Source of the DNA: Oscillospiraceae bacterium
GTDB taxonomy: Bacteria > Bacillota > Clostridia > Oscillospirales > Oscillospiraceae
Direction of reading: 5' to 3'
Assembly (NCBI GenBank): GCA_031262405.1
Contig: JAISHS010000021.1
Span: 1-39,754 of the forward strand
DNA: 39,754 bases
The notes under the pieces were generated by a model. That model ran no database searches. It was not told where the DNA came from and saw only the letters and a list, made by a program, of their open reading frames with translations. Below are positions 7,680-16,327 of this stretch, piece after piece. Position 1 is the first letter of the stretch. The number at the start of each line of letters is the position of its first letter. A program made the translations under genes and the position numbers.

Positions 7680-9590
7680 TCAAACAATGCGCCCAAAGCT
7701 GCGCTCTAGCTGCTTTTGCGTGAGCGTAACGGCAACGGGTCTGCCGTGCGGGCAATATTTAACCCTCCCCGAGACCACGGCCTCGGCCAAGAGCTCAAGC
7801 TCTCCGGGCTCAGTGTCCCAGCCTGCCTTTATCGCCGCCTTGCAGGCAACGGAGCGCAAAATGCTCTCCCGAGCCTCCTCCGGCGGAAGCTTCTCCCCGA
7901 GGCGCAGCTTTTCAAAAAGCTCCTCCACGAGCGCGGAAGCGTCGCTCGGATCCATATCCGCCGGAACCGTGCGGAGAATTAAGCTGCCCTGCCCAAAGGG
8001 CTCAAGCTCCAACCCAATCGCGCGGAGCCTCTCAGAGCTTTCGGCAAGCAGCTCCAGCTCCTCCGGCGAAGCCTTGATCGTGACGGGCGTCAGCAGCTCC
8101 TGCGCCATAGCGCCGGAGTCGCTCGAGAGCAGCCGGTCAAAAATCATGCGCTCATGCGCGGCGTGCTTGTCGATGAGCAGCAGCTGCCCCTCGGTCTCGA
8201 CGATGAGATAGGTTTTCATCGCCTCGCCTATGACTCTATACGGCGCAGCCTCGCTCTCTTCGGCGCGTGGCGCGACTTCTGCCTCACGGTGGAAAACAGC
8301 TTCAGTCGCGAAGCCGCGCGGCGCGCTCGGCTTTGCCGACTTAAGCCCATACGAAGGACTCGCTGCCGCTTCAATACTTCCCGCCGCGCTCTGCCTTGCC
8401 GCGCCCGACGCGGAAAACACCCCCGAAATGCGCGACTGTCCGGTCAGATAGGGAGCGGCGCCGTCGTGCAGAGCGGCGCCTGACAGCGCGCCCGAGCTGC
8501 GGCGGTCTATTATAATTGTGTCGTTGTCAAGCTCTCCGGATTTGAGCGCGACGGCATCGGTCTGCTCCGCAGCAGCCGGAATCGCAAGCTCCGGCGCGCT
8601 GCCCTCAGCACCCAGCGCCGCCATAGCGGCGTAATACACGGCGTCGAAAACCGCTCTTTCGTCCCGAAAGCGCACCTGAGTCTTCGCGGGGTGCACATTC
8701 ACATCCACGCTTGCCGGACTGATGGAAAGCTGCAGGACACAGGCGGGAAACTTCCCCGTCATCAGCCGATTCTTATAGGCCTGCTCGAGAGCCGATTGCA
8801 GCAGCAGCGAGCTAATCGGTCTGCCGTTGCAGAAGAAAAACTGCTTCGTGCGGTTGCCGCGGCAAGAGGCAGGAGAGCTTATAAAGCCCGATACCTCAAC
8901 TTCCTCCGTCTGACTCGAGACGAAAACAAGCCCCTTCATAAATTCGGCGCCGAGCACGTTGTAGATGGCGGAGGACTCGTGCCAATCCCCAGGTGAGAAA
9001 AATTCCTCATTCCCGTCGTTTACGAGCCTTACGGTGACAAGGTGGTTTGCCAGCGCAAATTTCGCCGCCGCAAGGCAGCAGGCGGAAGCCTCCGCCTTGT
9101 CGGATTTCAGGAACTTGCGCCGCGCGGGCGTGTTAAAAAATAAATCTCTCACGGTAATGCTCGTCCCCTCCGGGCAGCCGTATTCCGAAATGTCGATAAT
9201 CTCTCCGGCCTCGACCTGCACGCGCACGCCGGTTTTCTCCCCGCGTCTGCGCGTTATTAGCTCAATGCGCGAGACGGCGGAGATTGCAGCTAAGGCCTCG
9301 CCGCGAAAGCCCATGGTGTTAATGCGCTCCAGCCCCTCGGGGGAAGAAAGCTTGCTCGTCGCGTGGCGCAGAAAGCACACTCCCGCGTCCTCGGGAAGCA
9401 TACCGTCACCGTCGTCCTTGACCTGTATAAAGCTGCCGCTTCCGATGCGCAGCCTTATCTCAATCTTGGACGCCCCGGCGTCCAGAGCGTTTTCCGCCAG
9501 CTCCTTTACAACGCTTGCCGGACGCTCCACGACCTCGCCCGCGGCTATTAAATCCGCCAAATGCGGCGGAAGTACATTTATCTCTGCCAT
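7680..9590 (-). CDS. mutL: DNA mismatch repair protein MutL
   Basis: GHKL ATPase that links MutS recognition to strand cleavage. The 636-residue product starts MAEINVLPPHLADLIAAGEV. Its ATPase motifs are ELAENALDAGA, KDDGDGM and TMGFRGEALAAISAV. A low-complexity linker spans about residues 345-450. The C-terminal domain has the metal-dependent endonuclease motif as DKHAAHERMIFD (the last position is Asp where Glu is usual), plus ACKAAIKAG and CPHGRP. An intrinsic nicking activity is therefore expected, as in MutH-less bacteria. The ATG at 9590 follows GAGGAC at good spacing. A longer frame to 9632 runs into a repeat array and is rejected. Confidence 0.96.
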   Translation of the reverse strand: MAEINVLPPHLADLIAAGEVVERPASVVKELAENALDAGASKIEIRLRIGSGSFIQVKDDGDGMLPEDAGVCFLRHATSKLSSPEGLERINTMGFRGEALAAISAVSRIELITRRRGEKTGVRVQVEAGEIIDISEYGCPEGTSITVRDLFFNTPARRKFLKSDKAEASACCLAAAKFALANHLVTVRLVNDGNEEFFSPGDWHESSAIYNVLGAEFMKGLVFVSSQTEEVEVSGFISSPASCRGNRTKQFFFCNGRPISSLLLQSALEQAYKNRLMTGKFPACVLQLSISPASVDVNVHPAKTQVRFRDERAVFDAVYYAAMAALGAEGSAPELAIPAAAEQTDAVALKSGELDNDTIIIDRRSSGALSGAALHDGAAPYLTGQSRISGVFSASGAARQSAAGSIEAAASPSYGLKSAKPSAPRGFATEAVFHREAEVAPRAEESEAAPYRVIGEAMKTYLIVETEGQLLLIDKHAAHERMIFDRLLSSDSGAMAQELLTPVTIKASPEELELLAESSERLRAIGLELEPFGQGSLILRTVPADMDPSDASALVEELFEKLRLGEKLPPEEARESILRSVACKAAIKAGWDTEPGELELLAEAVVSGRVKYCPHGRPVAVTLTQKQLERSFGRIV

Positions 9591-9611
9591 TTTTAGTCCT
9601 CGTTGGGAAAA

Positions 9612-9639
9612 TTGACAATTGAGAATTGACAATTGACAA
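9612..9639 (+). repeat. Heptanucleotide array, four units, in the mutL leader
   Basis: Four consecutive 7-mers read TTGACAA, TTGAGAA, TTGACAA, TTGACAA. The array lies 21 nt upstream of the mutL start codon (9590), on the far side of its ribosome binding site. The unit differs from those near divIVA and mutS. Confidence 0.85.
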
Positions 9640-9688
9640 TGATTGTATCGCGCAAGGCGCGATGATTTGATATATTATAAATCATTGT
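9636..9688. promoter_or_regulatory. Nested inverted repeats in the mutL/miaB divergent region
   Basis: ACAATGATT (9636-9644) and AATCATTGT (9680-9688) form a 9-bp inverted repeat. Inside lies a triloop hairpin, ATCGCGC-AAG-GCGCGAT (about 9647-9663), and a minus-strand TATAAT (9679-9674) that could be the mutL -10 box. No convincing -35 was found. This is the only gap between two divergent operons, so promoters for both should be here. Confidence 0.5.
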
Positions 9689-9764
9689 TGTTGAAAAATC
9701 TACATCTAAATGTTAAGATAGAAAATACTAACAAAATGACTGCCAACCCGACTGGAAAACACAA

Positions 9765-11171
9765 ATGACTTACAAACGAACCGAGATAACCCCCGCGCAA
9801 ATTGAAAATCAGCTTTCCGTCTGTCAGAGCCTAAACCGCCGCCTAGCCTCCCGCCGCGCCTTTGTGGACACCTTCGGCTGCCAGCAGAATGAATCCGACA
9901 GCGAGCTTCTTCGCGGCTACTTCGCCGAAATGGGCTGCACCCTAACCCAAAACGAGGCGGAAGCCGACATAATCGTCCTCAACACCTGCGCCGTGCGGGA
10001 GCACGCCGAGCAGCGCGTCTTCGGCAATCTGGGCGGCTTCACCCACCTAAAGCGGGCTAACCCCGAGCTAATCGTCTGCGTCTGCGGCTGCATGGCGGCG
10101 CAAAAGCGCATCGCCGAGAAAATAAAAAAGTCCTATTCGCTCGTAAATCTCGTCTTCGGTCCGGACGAGCTCTGGCGCTTTCCCGAGCTGCTACAAGAAA
10201 CCATAGACGGCGGAAAGCGCGTTTTCGCGACTGGCTCCGGCGAGGGCTCTCTCGTTGAGGGGCTGCCCCGCGTGCGCGAGGCGGGAGTGCGCGCTTGGCT
10301 TTCAATTATGTATGGCTGCAACAACTTTTGCAGCTATTGCATAGTTCCCTACACCCGCGGTCGGGAGCGCAGCCGCCGCGCGGAGGACGTCGTTGCCGAG
10401 GCGCGAGGACTCATCGAGAGCGGCTATAAGGACCTCACCCTTCTGGGGCAAAATGTCAATTCCTACGGCAAGGACTTATCTGACGGGATAAGCTTCGCTC
10501 AGCTTATCCGCGAGATTAACGCCATCCCCGGCGACTTCGTTATCCGCTTCATGACCAGTCACCCCAAGGACGCAACCGAGGAGCTTTTTTCCGCAATGGC
10601 GGACTGCTCAAAGTGCGAAAACCATCTCCACCTGCCCCTGCAAGCCGGAAGCGACGAGATTCTCCGCCGGATGAATCGGGGCTACACGGCTAAAGAATAT
10701 CTCGCTCTCGCGGCGAGAGCGAGAAGCTTCATCCCCGAGCTCGTCCTCACGACGGACATAATCGTCGGCTTTCCCGGCGAGAGCGAGAAGGACTTTGCCG
10801 CGACGCTCGAAGTCGTAGAAAAAGCGCGCTTTGACGCTATGTTCACCTTCATCTACTCAAAGCGCGCCGGAACCCCTGCAGCTACCCTGCCCGACCCCTA
10901 TACCCGCGCCGAGAAGCAGGCTCACTTCGACCGCCTCATCGAGCTTCAAAACCAAATCTCGGCGGAAAAGCACGCCGCCTACGTCGGAAAAACCCTCCGC
11001 GTCCTCATAGACGGCTTTGACCGCGAAGAGGGCTTCCTCACCGCCCGCACCCGCGGCGGCCGCCTCGTGCGCCTGCCCGGCACAGCTGCTGACGTCGGCA
11101 AATTCGCGCAGGTGACGATTGACGGCTCAAATACATGGGCGCTGAAGGGACAGATAATAGATAATAGATAA
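9765..11171 (+). CDS. miaB: tRNA-2-methylthio-N6-dimethylallyladenosine synthase MiaB
   Basis: Radical-SAM methylthiotransferase that adds the 2-methylthio group to i6A37 made by MiaA. The 468 residues contain the UPF0004 domain with three cluster cysteines: Cys39 in DTFGCQQNESDSE, the Cys of VLNTCAVRE, and CGCMAAQ. The radical-SAM motif CNNFCSYC is near residues 186-193, followed by IVPYTRGRERSR. A TRAM domain ends the protein. The ATG at 9765 has only a weak GGAAAA upstream. An extra N-terminal segment of about 30 residues precedes the first cysteine, as in other Firmicute MiaB. The last codons (IIDNR) and the stop lie inside a heptamer array shared with the mutS leader. Confidence 0.96.
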   Translation: MTYKRTEITPAQIENQLSVCQSLNRRLASRRAFVDTFGCQQNESDSELLRGYFAEMGCTLTQNEAEADIIVLNTCAVREHAEQRVFGNLGGFTHLKRANPELIVCVCGCMAAQKRIAEKIKKSYSLVNLVFGPDELWRFPELLQETIDGGKRVFATGSGEGSLVEGLPRVREAGVRAWLSIMYGCNNFCSYCIVPYTRGRERSRRAEDVVAEARGLIESGYKDLTLLGQNVNSYGKDLSDGISFAQLIREINAIPGDFVIRFMTSHPKDATEELFSAMADCSKCENHLHLPLQAGSDEILRRMNRGYTAKEYLALAARARSFIPELVLTTDIIVGFPGESEKDFAATLEVVEKARFDAMFTFIYSKRAGTPAATLPDPYTRAEKQAHFDRLIELQNQISAEKHAAYVGKTLRVLIDGFDREEGFLTARTRGGRLVRLPGTAADVGKFAQVTIDGSNTWALKGQIIDNR

Positions 11172-11193
11172 TAGATAATAAATAATAAATAAA
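11152..11193 (+). repeat. Heptanucleotide array, six units, across the miaB stop and mutS leader
   Basis: Six consecutive 7-mers read AGATAAT four times, then AAATAAT and AAATAAA. The array encodes the last residues and the TAA of miaB (11169-11171) and ends 20 nt before the mutS start, just upstream of its GGAG. The same unit reappears at 14538. Confidence 0.9.
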
Positions 11194-11213
11194 CATTATT
11201 CGGAGAACTACCT

Positions 11214-13808
11214 ATGTCCAACAACATGACCCCAATGAAAATCCAATACAACGAACTTAAGTCTAACTATCCGGACTGTCTGCTCTTCTTTCGGCTCGGC
11301 GATTTTTACGAGATGTTCAACGACGACGCGCGCCTTGCCTCAAAGGAGCTGGACATCACGCTCACGACCCGCGACCGGAACATCGAAAATCCGGACGAGC
11401 GCACGCCCATGTGCGGCGTGCCCTATCACAGCTGCGAGGCCTACATAGCCAGACTCATCGCAAAGGGCTATAAGGTCGCAATCTGCGAACAGACAGAGGA
11501 CCCCGCGCAGGCAAAGGGGCTCGTGCGCCGAGACGTTGTTCGCGTCATCACCCCCGGCACCGTCACGGAGAGCTCCATGCTCGAAGAGGGGAAAAGCAAC
11601 TATGTCTGCGCGGTCTTTCTCGAGGGCAGCTCCGGTGCGGTCGCCTTTTGCGACGTCTCGACGGGCGAATTTTGCGTCTCCGGCTTCGAGGAGAACGCTC
11701 CTTCTCACCTGCAAAACGAGCTGTCGCGCTTTCTCCCGCGCGAGGCCGTCCTCTCAAAGGGCGCGCAAGACTGCGGTAGCCTGCGCGACTTTATTGGAAC
11801 CGCTCTCGGCTGCCTGACTCAGGACGGCTCCGGGCGCTTTGACCCAAATTCCGCCCGGGAGCGCGTCGCGGCTCAGTTCGGAGCCGAGAGCGCTCTGCCG
11901 CCGGACGGCACTGAAATCCTCGCCGCCGGGGCGCTGCTCGGCTATATAGAAGAGACCCAAAAGACAAATCTCTCCCACATAAACACCTTAGACCTCTTCT
12001 CCGCCGGACGCTACATGGAGCTGGACATAACGACGCGGCGCGGCCTCGAGCTGACGGAGAACGGGCGCACCGGCGAAAAACGCGGCAGTCTGCTCTGGGT
12101 GCTCGACCGCACAAAGACCCCCATGGGCGGCAGACTCTTAAGAGCTTGGATAGAGCGCCCTCTGCTCTCGCCCGTTGCGATAAGCCGAAGAGCCTGCGCC
12201 GTGCAGGAGCTCTTTTCAGACAATGTCACGCGCCCGGAGCTTATGCAAATCCTCTCCGGCGTGGGCGACGTCGCGCGTCTGGCGGGCAGGGCTGTCTACG
12301 GCACCGCAAACGCGCGGGATTTACTCTCGCTCGGTCGCTACTGCGCGGCGCTGCCGAAGCTTGCACAGCTGCTCGAGGGTAAGCAGAGCGCGCGGCTTCG
12401 CGCCATCGCCGAAACTGACCCGCTCACCGCACTGACTAACCTCACACAGCGCGCAATCTGTGACGATCCTCCGTTTTCCGTGCGCGACGGAGGGCTGCTC
12501 AGAGCCGGCTTTTCGGAGGAGGCCGATTACCTTCGCGATCTCTGCGAAAACGGAGCGGCTAAAGTCGCCGCGCTCGAGGAGCGCGAGAAAGCTCGCAGCG
12601 GAATTAAAAAGCTCAAAGTCGGCTACAACAAGGTTTTCGGCTACTATATTGACGTCCCCCGCGCCGCCGGAGACAGCGTCCCCGAGGACTATATCCGCAA
12701 GCAGACCTTGGTCTCCAACGAGCGCTTTTTCACTCAAGAGCTAAAGGAGCTCGAGAGCGACCTGCTGGGTGCCAGAGAAAGGCTCAACGCCCTCGAGTTT
12801 CGCCTCTTTGACGAGGTTCGTGCCCGCGCCGCCTCGGAGATTACGCGCATTCAAGCCCTTGCGGAGGCTATAGCGGAGCTGGACGTCTACTGCTCGCTTG
12901 CCGACGTCGCCGTGCGAAACGGCTACACTCGCCCGGAGGTTGACCTGTCCGGCACAATCGATATCAAGGCCGGACGCCACCCCGTTGTCGAGCGCGCGCA
13001 GACGGAGAGTCTCTTCGTCCCGAACGACACCTTCCTAAACTCCGCTCAAGACCGCGTCGCGATAATCACAGGACCCAACATGGCGGGAAAATCCACCTAT
13101 ATGCGCCAGACCGCGCTAATTGTTCTCATGGCTCAGATGGGCAGCTTCGTCCCGTGCAAGAGCGCCGTAATCGGCGTCGTCGACCGCGTCTTCACGCGAA
13201 TCGGAGCGTCGGACGATCTGGCCGGAGGGCGCAGCACCTTCATGGTGGAGATGACCGAGGTCGCCGACATCCTCAGAAACGCTACAAAGAGCAGCCTTCT
13301 CATTTTAGACGAGTTGGGGCGCGGCACCTCCACCTTCGACGGCATGGCAATTGCCCGCGCGGTACTGGAATACTGCGCAGACCGCCGCCGTCTGGGCGCT
13401 AAAACCCTCTTTGCTACCCACTACCACGAGCTGAGCGCGCTGGAGGGCAGTCTCGAGGGCGTTCGCAACTATAACATAAGCGCGAAGAAATCCGGTGGAA
13501 GTCTCGTTTTCCTACGCAAAATCGTCCCGGGCGCGGCCTCCGGCAGCTACGGTATCGAGGTTGCAAAGCTCGCGGGCGTGCCGGACTCTATCCTCACCCG
13601 CGCAAGAGCCGCCCTAAAGGATCTCGAGAGCGCACCGAAGGATTCATCCCCCGCCGCAGCTCAGGAGCCGGACTTCGGACAAATGAGCCTGACAGACGCG
13701 CGTGAGGGCGAAATCGTCCGGCGGCTTAATGCTCTGAGTCTCGACGTGACGACCCCGCTGGAGGCGCTGGGCATACTATACGAACTGAAAAAGAAGGTGG
13801 AGCTCTGA
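11214..13808 (+). CDS. mutS: DNA mismatch repair protein MutS
   Basis: Mismatch recognition ATPase. The 864-residue length matches the MutS1 family. The N-terminal mismatch-reading motif is intact (LFFRLGDFYEMF, about residues 23-34, the Phe-x-Glu wedge). Connector, core and clamp domains follow. The ABC-type ATPase has a Walker A motif (ITGPNMAGKSTYM, about 617-629), SxxDDLAGGRSTF, Walker B (LLILDELGRGTSTFDG, about 694) and FATHYHEL. The ATG at 11214 follows GGAGA with 9-nt spacing; a second Met four residues on is possible. The stop overlaps the next start by one base. MutL is on the facing arm. Confidence 0.97.
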   Translation: MSNNMTPMKIQYNELKSNYPDCLLFFRLGDFYEMFNDDARLASKELDITLTTRDRNIENPDERTPMCGVPYHSCEAYIARLIAKGYKVAICEQTEDPAQAKGLVRRDVVRVITPGTVTESSMLEEGKSNYVCAVFLEGSSGAVAFCDVSTGEFCVSGFEENAPSHLQNELSRFLPREAVLSKGAQDCGSLRDFIGTALGCLTQDGSGRFDPNSARERVAAQFGAESALPPDGTEILAAGALLGYIEETQKTNLSHINTLDLFSAGRYMELDITTRRGLELTENGRTGEKRGSLLWVLDRTKTPMGGRLLRAWIERPLLSPVAISRRACAVQELFSDNVTRPELMQILSGVGDVARLAGRAVYGTANARDLLSLGRYCAALPKLAQLLEGKQSARLRAIAETDPLTALTNLTQRAICDDPPFSVRDGGLLRAGFSEEADYLRDLCENGAAKVAALEEREKARSGIKKLKVGYNKVFGYYIDVPRAAGDSVPEDYIRKQTLVSNERFFTQELKELESDLLGARERLNALEFRLFDEVRARAASEITRIQALAEAIAELDVYCSLADVAVRNGYTRPEVDLSGTIDIKAGRHPVVERAQTESLFVPNDTFLNSAQDRVAIITGPNMAGKSTYMRQTALIVLMAQMGSFVPCKSAVIGVVDRVFTRIGASDDLAGGRSTFMVEMTEVADILRNATKSSLLILDELGRGTSTFDGMAIARAVLEYCADRRRLGAKTLFATHYHELSALEGSLEGVRNYNISAKKSGGSLVFLRKIVPGAASGSYGIEVAKLAGVPDSILTRARAALKDLESAPKDSSPAAAQEPDFGQMSLTDAREGEIVRRLNALSLDVTTPLEALGILYELKKKVEL

Positions 13809-14533
13809 TGAATAGTGAAGCTAGGCTGACAAAAGGTGAGCGCATAGCGGGCTTTATCTACCTGCCCATCCATATGTTTGTGTTCCCGCTCTTTATTGGA
13901 CTTATCGTCGTCTATCTCGCGGCGCTGCTCTTTCCCGAACGGGAGCTTCCCTCCGGTGAACTCGGCGACGTTTTCTTCAATCTCATCTATTACGCCATAG
14001 GCTTTGTGTTCTGCCTTGCCGCGATGGGAAAATTTCTCCGCCGCGCCTTCGACGTCTTGCTGGACAATATCCGCAGCTGTCTGGTAACAATTTGCAGCTC
14101 CTACATGATGATGTACGCGATGAATTTCGTCATTGCCATGGTAATGCTGATTATCATGGGCATGGACTATCTCGTCAACCCGAACAACGAGTTCGTGAGC
14201 GAGCTTACCAACACCTCCGGCGGAATGATGGTCGCTATCTCCGTCTTTCTCGGGCCGATGGTAGAGGAAATTCTCTTTCGCGGCGTGCTCTTCGGCTCAA
14301 TCCGCCAAAGAAGCCGCGTCTGGGCTTATATTGTCTCAATCGCGGTGTTCGGCGTCTACCACGTCTGGCAGTATGCCTTTTTCGGCTGGGAGTGGTGGCT
14401 GCTGCTCATAAACGCCGCCCGCTATATCCCGATCGGCTGGGCGCTCGCGCGCTGCTTTGACAAAACCGGCAGCATCTGGGCTCCGATTTTCATGCATATG
14501 CTCAACAACGCCATCGCAATGATCATTCTATAA
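13808..14533 (+). CDS. CPBP-family intramembrane glutamic protease (CAAX/Abi type)
   Basis: A 241-residue multi-pass membrane protein with the three conserved motifs of the CPBP/Abi family: EEILFRG (EExxxR, about residues 152-158), FGVYHVWQ (FxxxH) and HMLNNAIA (HxxxN/D) near the C-terminus. About seven hydrophobic segments are visible. Members cleave prenylated proteins, bacteriocin precursors or anti-sigma factors in other organisms; the substrate here cannot be inferred. The ATG at 13808 shares its A with the mutS TGA (TGATG), so it is translationally coupled to mutS although functionally unrelated. A repeat-rich gap follows. Confidence 0.9.
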   Translation: MNSEARLTKGERIAGFIYLPIHMFVFPLFIGLIVVYLAALLFPERELPSGELGDVFFNLIYYAIGFVFCLAAMGKFLRRAFDVLLDNIRSCLVTICSSYMMMYAMNFVIAMVMLIIMGMDYLVNPNNEFVSELTNTSGGMMVAISVFLGPMVEEILFRGVLFGSIRQRSRVWAYIVSIAVFGVYHVWQYAFFGWEWWLLLINAARYIPIGWALARCFDKTGSIWAPIFMHMLNNAIAMIIL

Positions 14534-14537
14534 AGGC

Positions 14538-14707
14538 AGATAAGAGATAATAGATAATAGATATAAGATATTTTTCTAAAGAGTCGCGCACAGCGCGACA
14601 ACATTACAATATTATCTAATCGCGAAATTAAATGGATAGGTCATCGCTCTCAGCGCGATGACCTATCCATCTTCTATCTCATATCTTTTATCTCATATTT
14701 TTTATCT
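14538..14707. repeat. 170-bp element with heptamer arrays as inverted termini and internal hairpins
   Basis: The left end (14538-14572) is five plus-strand 7-mers: AGATAAG, AGATAAT, AGATAAT, AGATATA, AGATATT. The right end (14673-14707) is five 7-mers of the same family on the minus strand (AGATAAA, AAATATG, AGATAAA, AGATATG, AGATAGA). Between them lie GTCGCGC-ACA-GCGCGAC (14583-14599) and a perfect 16-bp stem with a 7-nt loop (14632-14670). The region between the CPBP gene and the SGNH gene (321 bp) otherwise holds only the promoter at 14750. The hairpins may also terminate miaB-mutS transcription, though no clean T-tract follows. Confidence 0.8.
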
Positions 14708-14749
14708 GATTTTCTTGGAACAGGAGCCCCTCCTTTTCCGTCAAATTGT

Positions 14750-14778
14750 TTGACACCCCTGTCAGAATGTGGTATCAT
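14750..14778 (+). promoter_or_regulatory. Sigma-A-type promoter for the secreted trio
   Basis: A consensus -35 TTGACA (14750-14755), a 17-bp spacer and -10 TATCAT (14773-14778). Transcription would begin near 14785, giving a leader of about 70 nt before the SGNH gene. Confidence 0.75.
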
Positions 14779-14854
14779 ATAAAGCTGATGACAGATTGGT
14801 ATAAGCCATTACGGTTCGTCGCGGAATTTGATCTTGGAGAGGTTTCCTGGTTAC

Positions 14855-15715
14855 ATGAAGAAGTCAATGAAAAAAACAAAAAATGACGGCGCATATTATG
14901 TGTGGTCAATGTCCATCCTCCTGTGTTTAGTGCTGGCGCTTTTCGCCTTGTGCTTTGCTTCCTGCGCCAAGGCGCCAGAGGCCTCTGGTGAGCAGACCCC
15001 GACCCCTCCCGCCTCCTCAACAGAGCCGGTCAGCCCTCCCGCACAGAGCGAGGAAATCATGCCGCCGTCTCAGCACCCCTCCACGCAGCCGACCCCTCCG
15101 CCGCCGACTGTTCTGGGCGAGACGCCGGACGCCGGGCAGGAGTATCTTGACCGCTTTGTCTTCTTGGGAGACAGTACAACCTATGGTCTCCAGTCCTATG
15201 GCATCCTACCGGCAACACAGGTCTGGACGCCCACGAGCGGAACGCTCACCCTCAGCCGCTGGAACATTGACCAGATCCGCTTCCCGGACACGGACACCGA
15301 CATGTTCGTCACCGAAGCGATAGCGATTAAGAAGCCGGAATATCTCCTCGTCACTCTGGGCATAAACGGCGTCGCCTTTTTGGAAGAGAGCGTCTTTATC
15401 GAAAACTATAAAAATCTCGTCGTCGCGCTGCAAGAGGCTTCCCCCGACACGAAGATTATCCTCAACTCAATCTACCCCGTGGGCGTCCACTACGACACCA
15501 GCACCGGGATAAACAACGAAAAAATCACCGCCGCGAACGGCTGGATCGAGCGCGTTGCGGAGGATACGGGTGTGCGCTTTCTCACCAGCGGCGAAGCTCT
15601 GAAATTGCCGGACGGCACCTTGAACGAGGACTATAACAACGGAGACTTCCTCCACCTCAACCCCGACGGCTACAACCTCATCCTCGACTATGTTCGTACC
15701 CACGGATATAAATAA
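14855..15715 (+). CDS. Secreted SGNH/GDSL-type hydrolase with Pro-rich linker
   Basis: A 286-residue exported protein. Residues 1-37 look like a lipoprotein signal: a basic start, a hydrophobic stretch and LCFASC with Cys37; Phe at -3 is not ideal, so a membrane anchor is possible. Residues 38-95 are a Pro/Ser/Thr/Glu-rich linker suited to crossing the wall. The catalytic domain has FLGDSTTYG with Ser107, LGINGV in place of the usual GxND block, and DFLHLNPDGY with the Asp264/His267 pair. SGNH enzymes remove or transfer acyl groups on glycans or lipids; the substrate is unknown. The start at 14855 is preceded by GGAGAGG (12 nt); ATG 14867 or a TTG at 14828 are alternatives. Confidence 0.82.
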   Translation: MKKSMKKTKNDGAYYVWSMSILLCLVLALFALCFASCAKAPEASGEQTPTPPASSTEPVSPPAQSEEIMPPSQHPSTQPTPPPPTVLGETPDAGQEYLDRFVFLGDSTTYGLQSYGILPATQVWTPTSGTLTLSRWNIDQIRFPDTDTDMFVTEAIAIKKPEYLLVTLGINGVAFLEESVFIENYKNLVVALQEASPDTKIILNSIYPVGVHYDTSTGINNEKITAANGWIERVAEDTGVRFLTSGEALKLPDGTLNEDYNNGDFLHLNPDGYNLILDYVRTHGYK

Positions 15716-15733
15716 CTAACGGAGACAACCCCT

Positions 15734-16243
15734 ATGAAAACAAAGACAATATCCCTTGTCCTCTGCGCCTGCGCCATAATCGCCCTATTTTCCGCCTGCG
15801 GCTCTAAGGGCGCCGATGTTCGCGACGACGTTCCCACCGCCGACATTGCCGCCGCAATCGGCTCCGCCGCGGGACTCACCGAGGGCATGATGGAAGCTCC
15901 CGATACATATGTCACTGTGAACATGGAGCCTGAGATGGGCGTCACAATAGCCGATCTGTCTGACGACTACACCGTTTTCATGAACGTCACCAGCGTAAAT
16001 ATAAACGAATACGGCGTGTTCAAGGCAAAGGACTCCGACTCCGCCGCCGCCCTCAAGACGGCGCTGGACGCCTATCTCAAATACCGCGACGAAAGCTGGA
16101 TGCACACCTATCTCCCGGAGGAATATCCCAAGCTCGAAAACGCTGCCACAACAGCCGCCGGAAACTATGTGATATACACGATTCTCGGCGAGACCGAGGC
16201 TGCCGCTGCCGTAACTGCCTTTGAGGATTCCCTGAAGAAATAA
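15734..16243 (+). CDS. DUF4358-type lipoprotein
   Basis: A 169-residue protein with a lipoprotein signal peptide (lipobox FSAC, Cys22). The mature part matches my memory of the DUF4358 pattern: a segment ending in VNINEYGVFKAKD, a helix that pairs ALKTALDAYLKYRDESW with a tyrosine-containing LPEEYPKLENA, then NYVIYTILGE. The function of the family is unknown. It starts 18 bp after the SGNH gene with its own GGAG, so the two are in one transcript. As I recall, DUF4358 genes in Clostridia often neighbour GDSL/SGNH and MBOAT acyl-transfer genes, which would point to acyl modification of a surface polymer; no MBOAT gene is present here. Confidence 0.75.
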   Translation: MKTKTISLVLCACAIIALFSACGSKGADVRDDVPTADIAAAIGSAAGLTEGMMEAPDTYVTVNMEPEMGVTIADLSDDYTVFMNVTSVNINEYGVFKAKDSDSAAALKTALDAYLKYRDESWMHTYLPEEYPKLENAATTAAGNYVIYTILGETEAAAAVTAFEDSLKK

Positions 16244-16327
16244 GCCCCCGACTCCCCTTGGTCTCAACACCAAGTGGGAATTAGGGCGCAGAAATAAATC
16301 TGAATTATGCCATATGGTGGGAAACAT

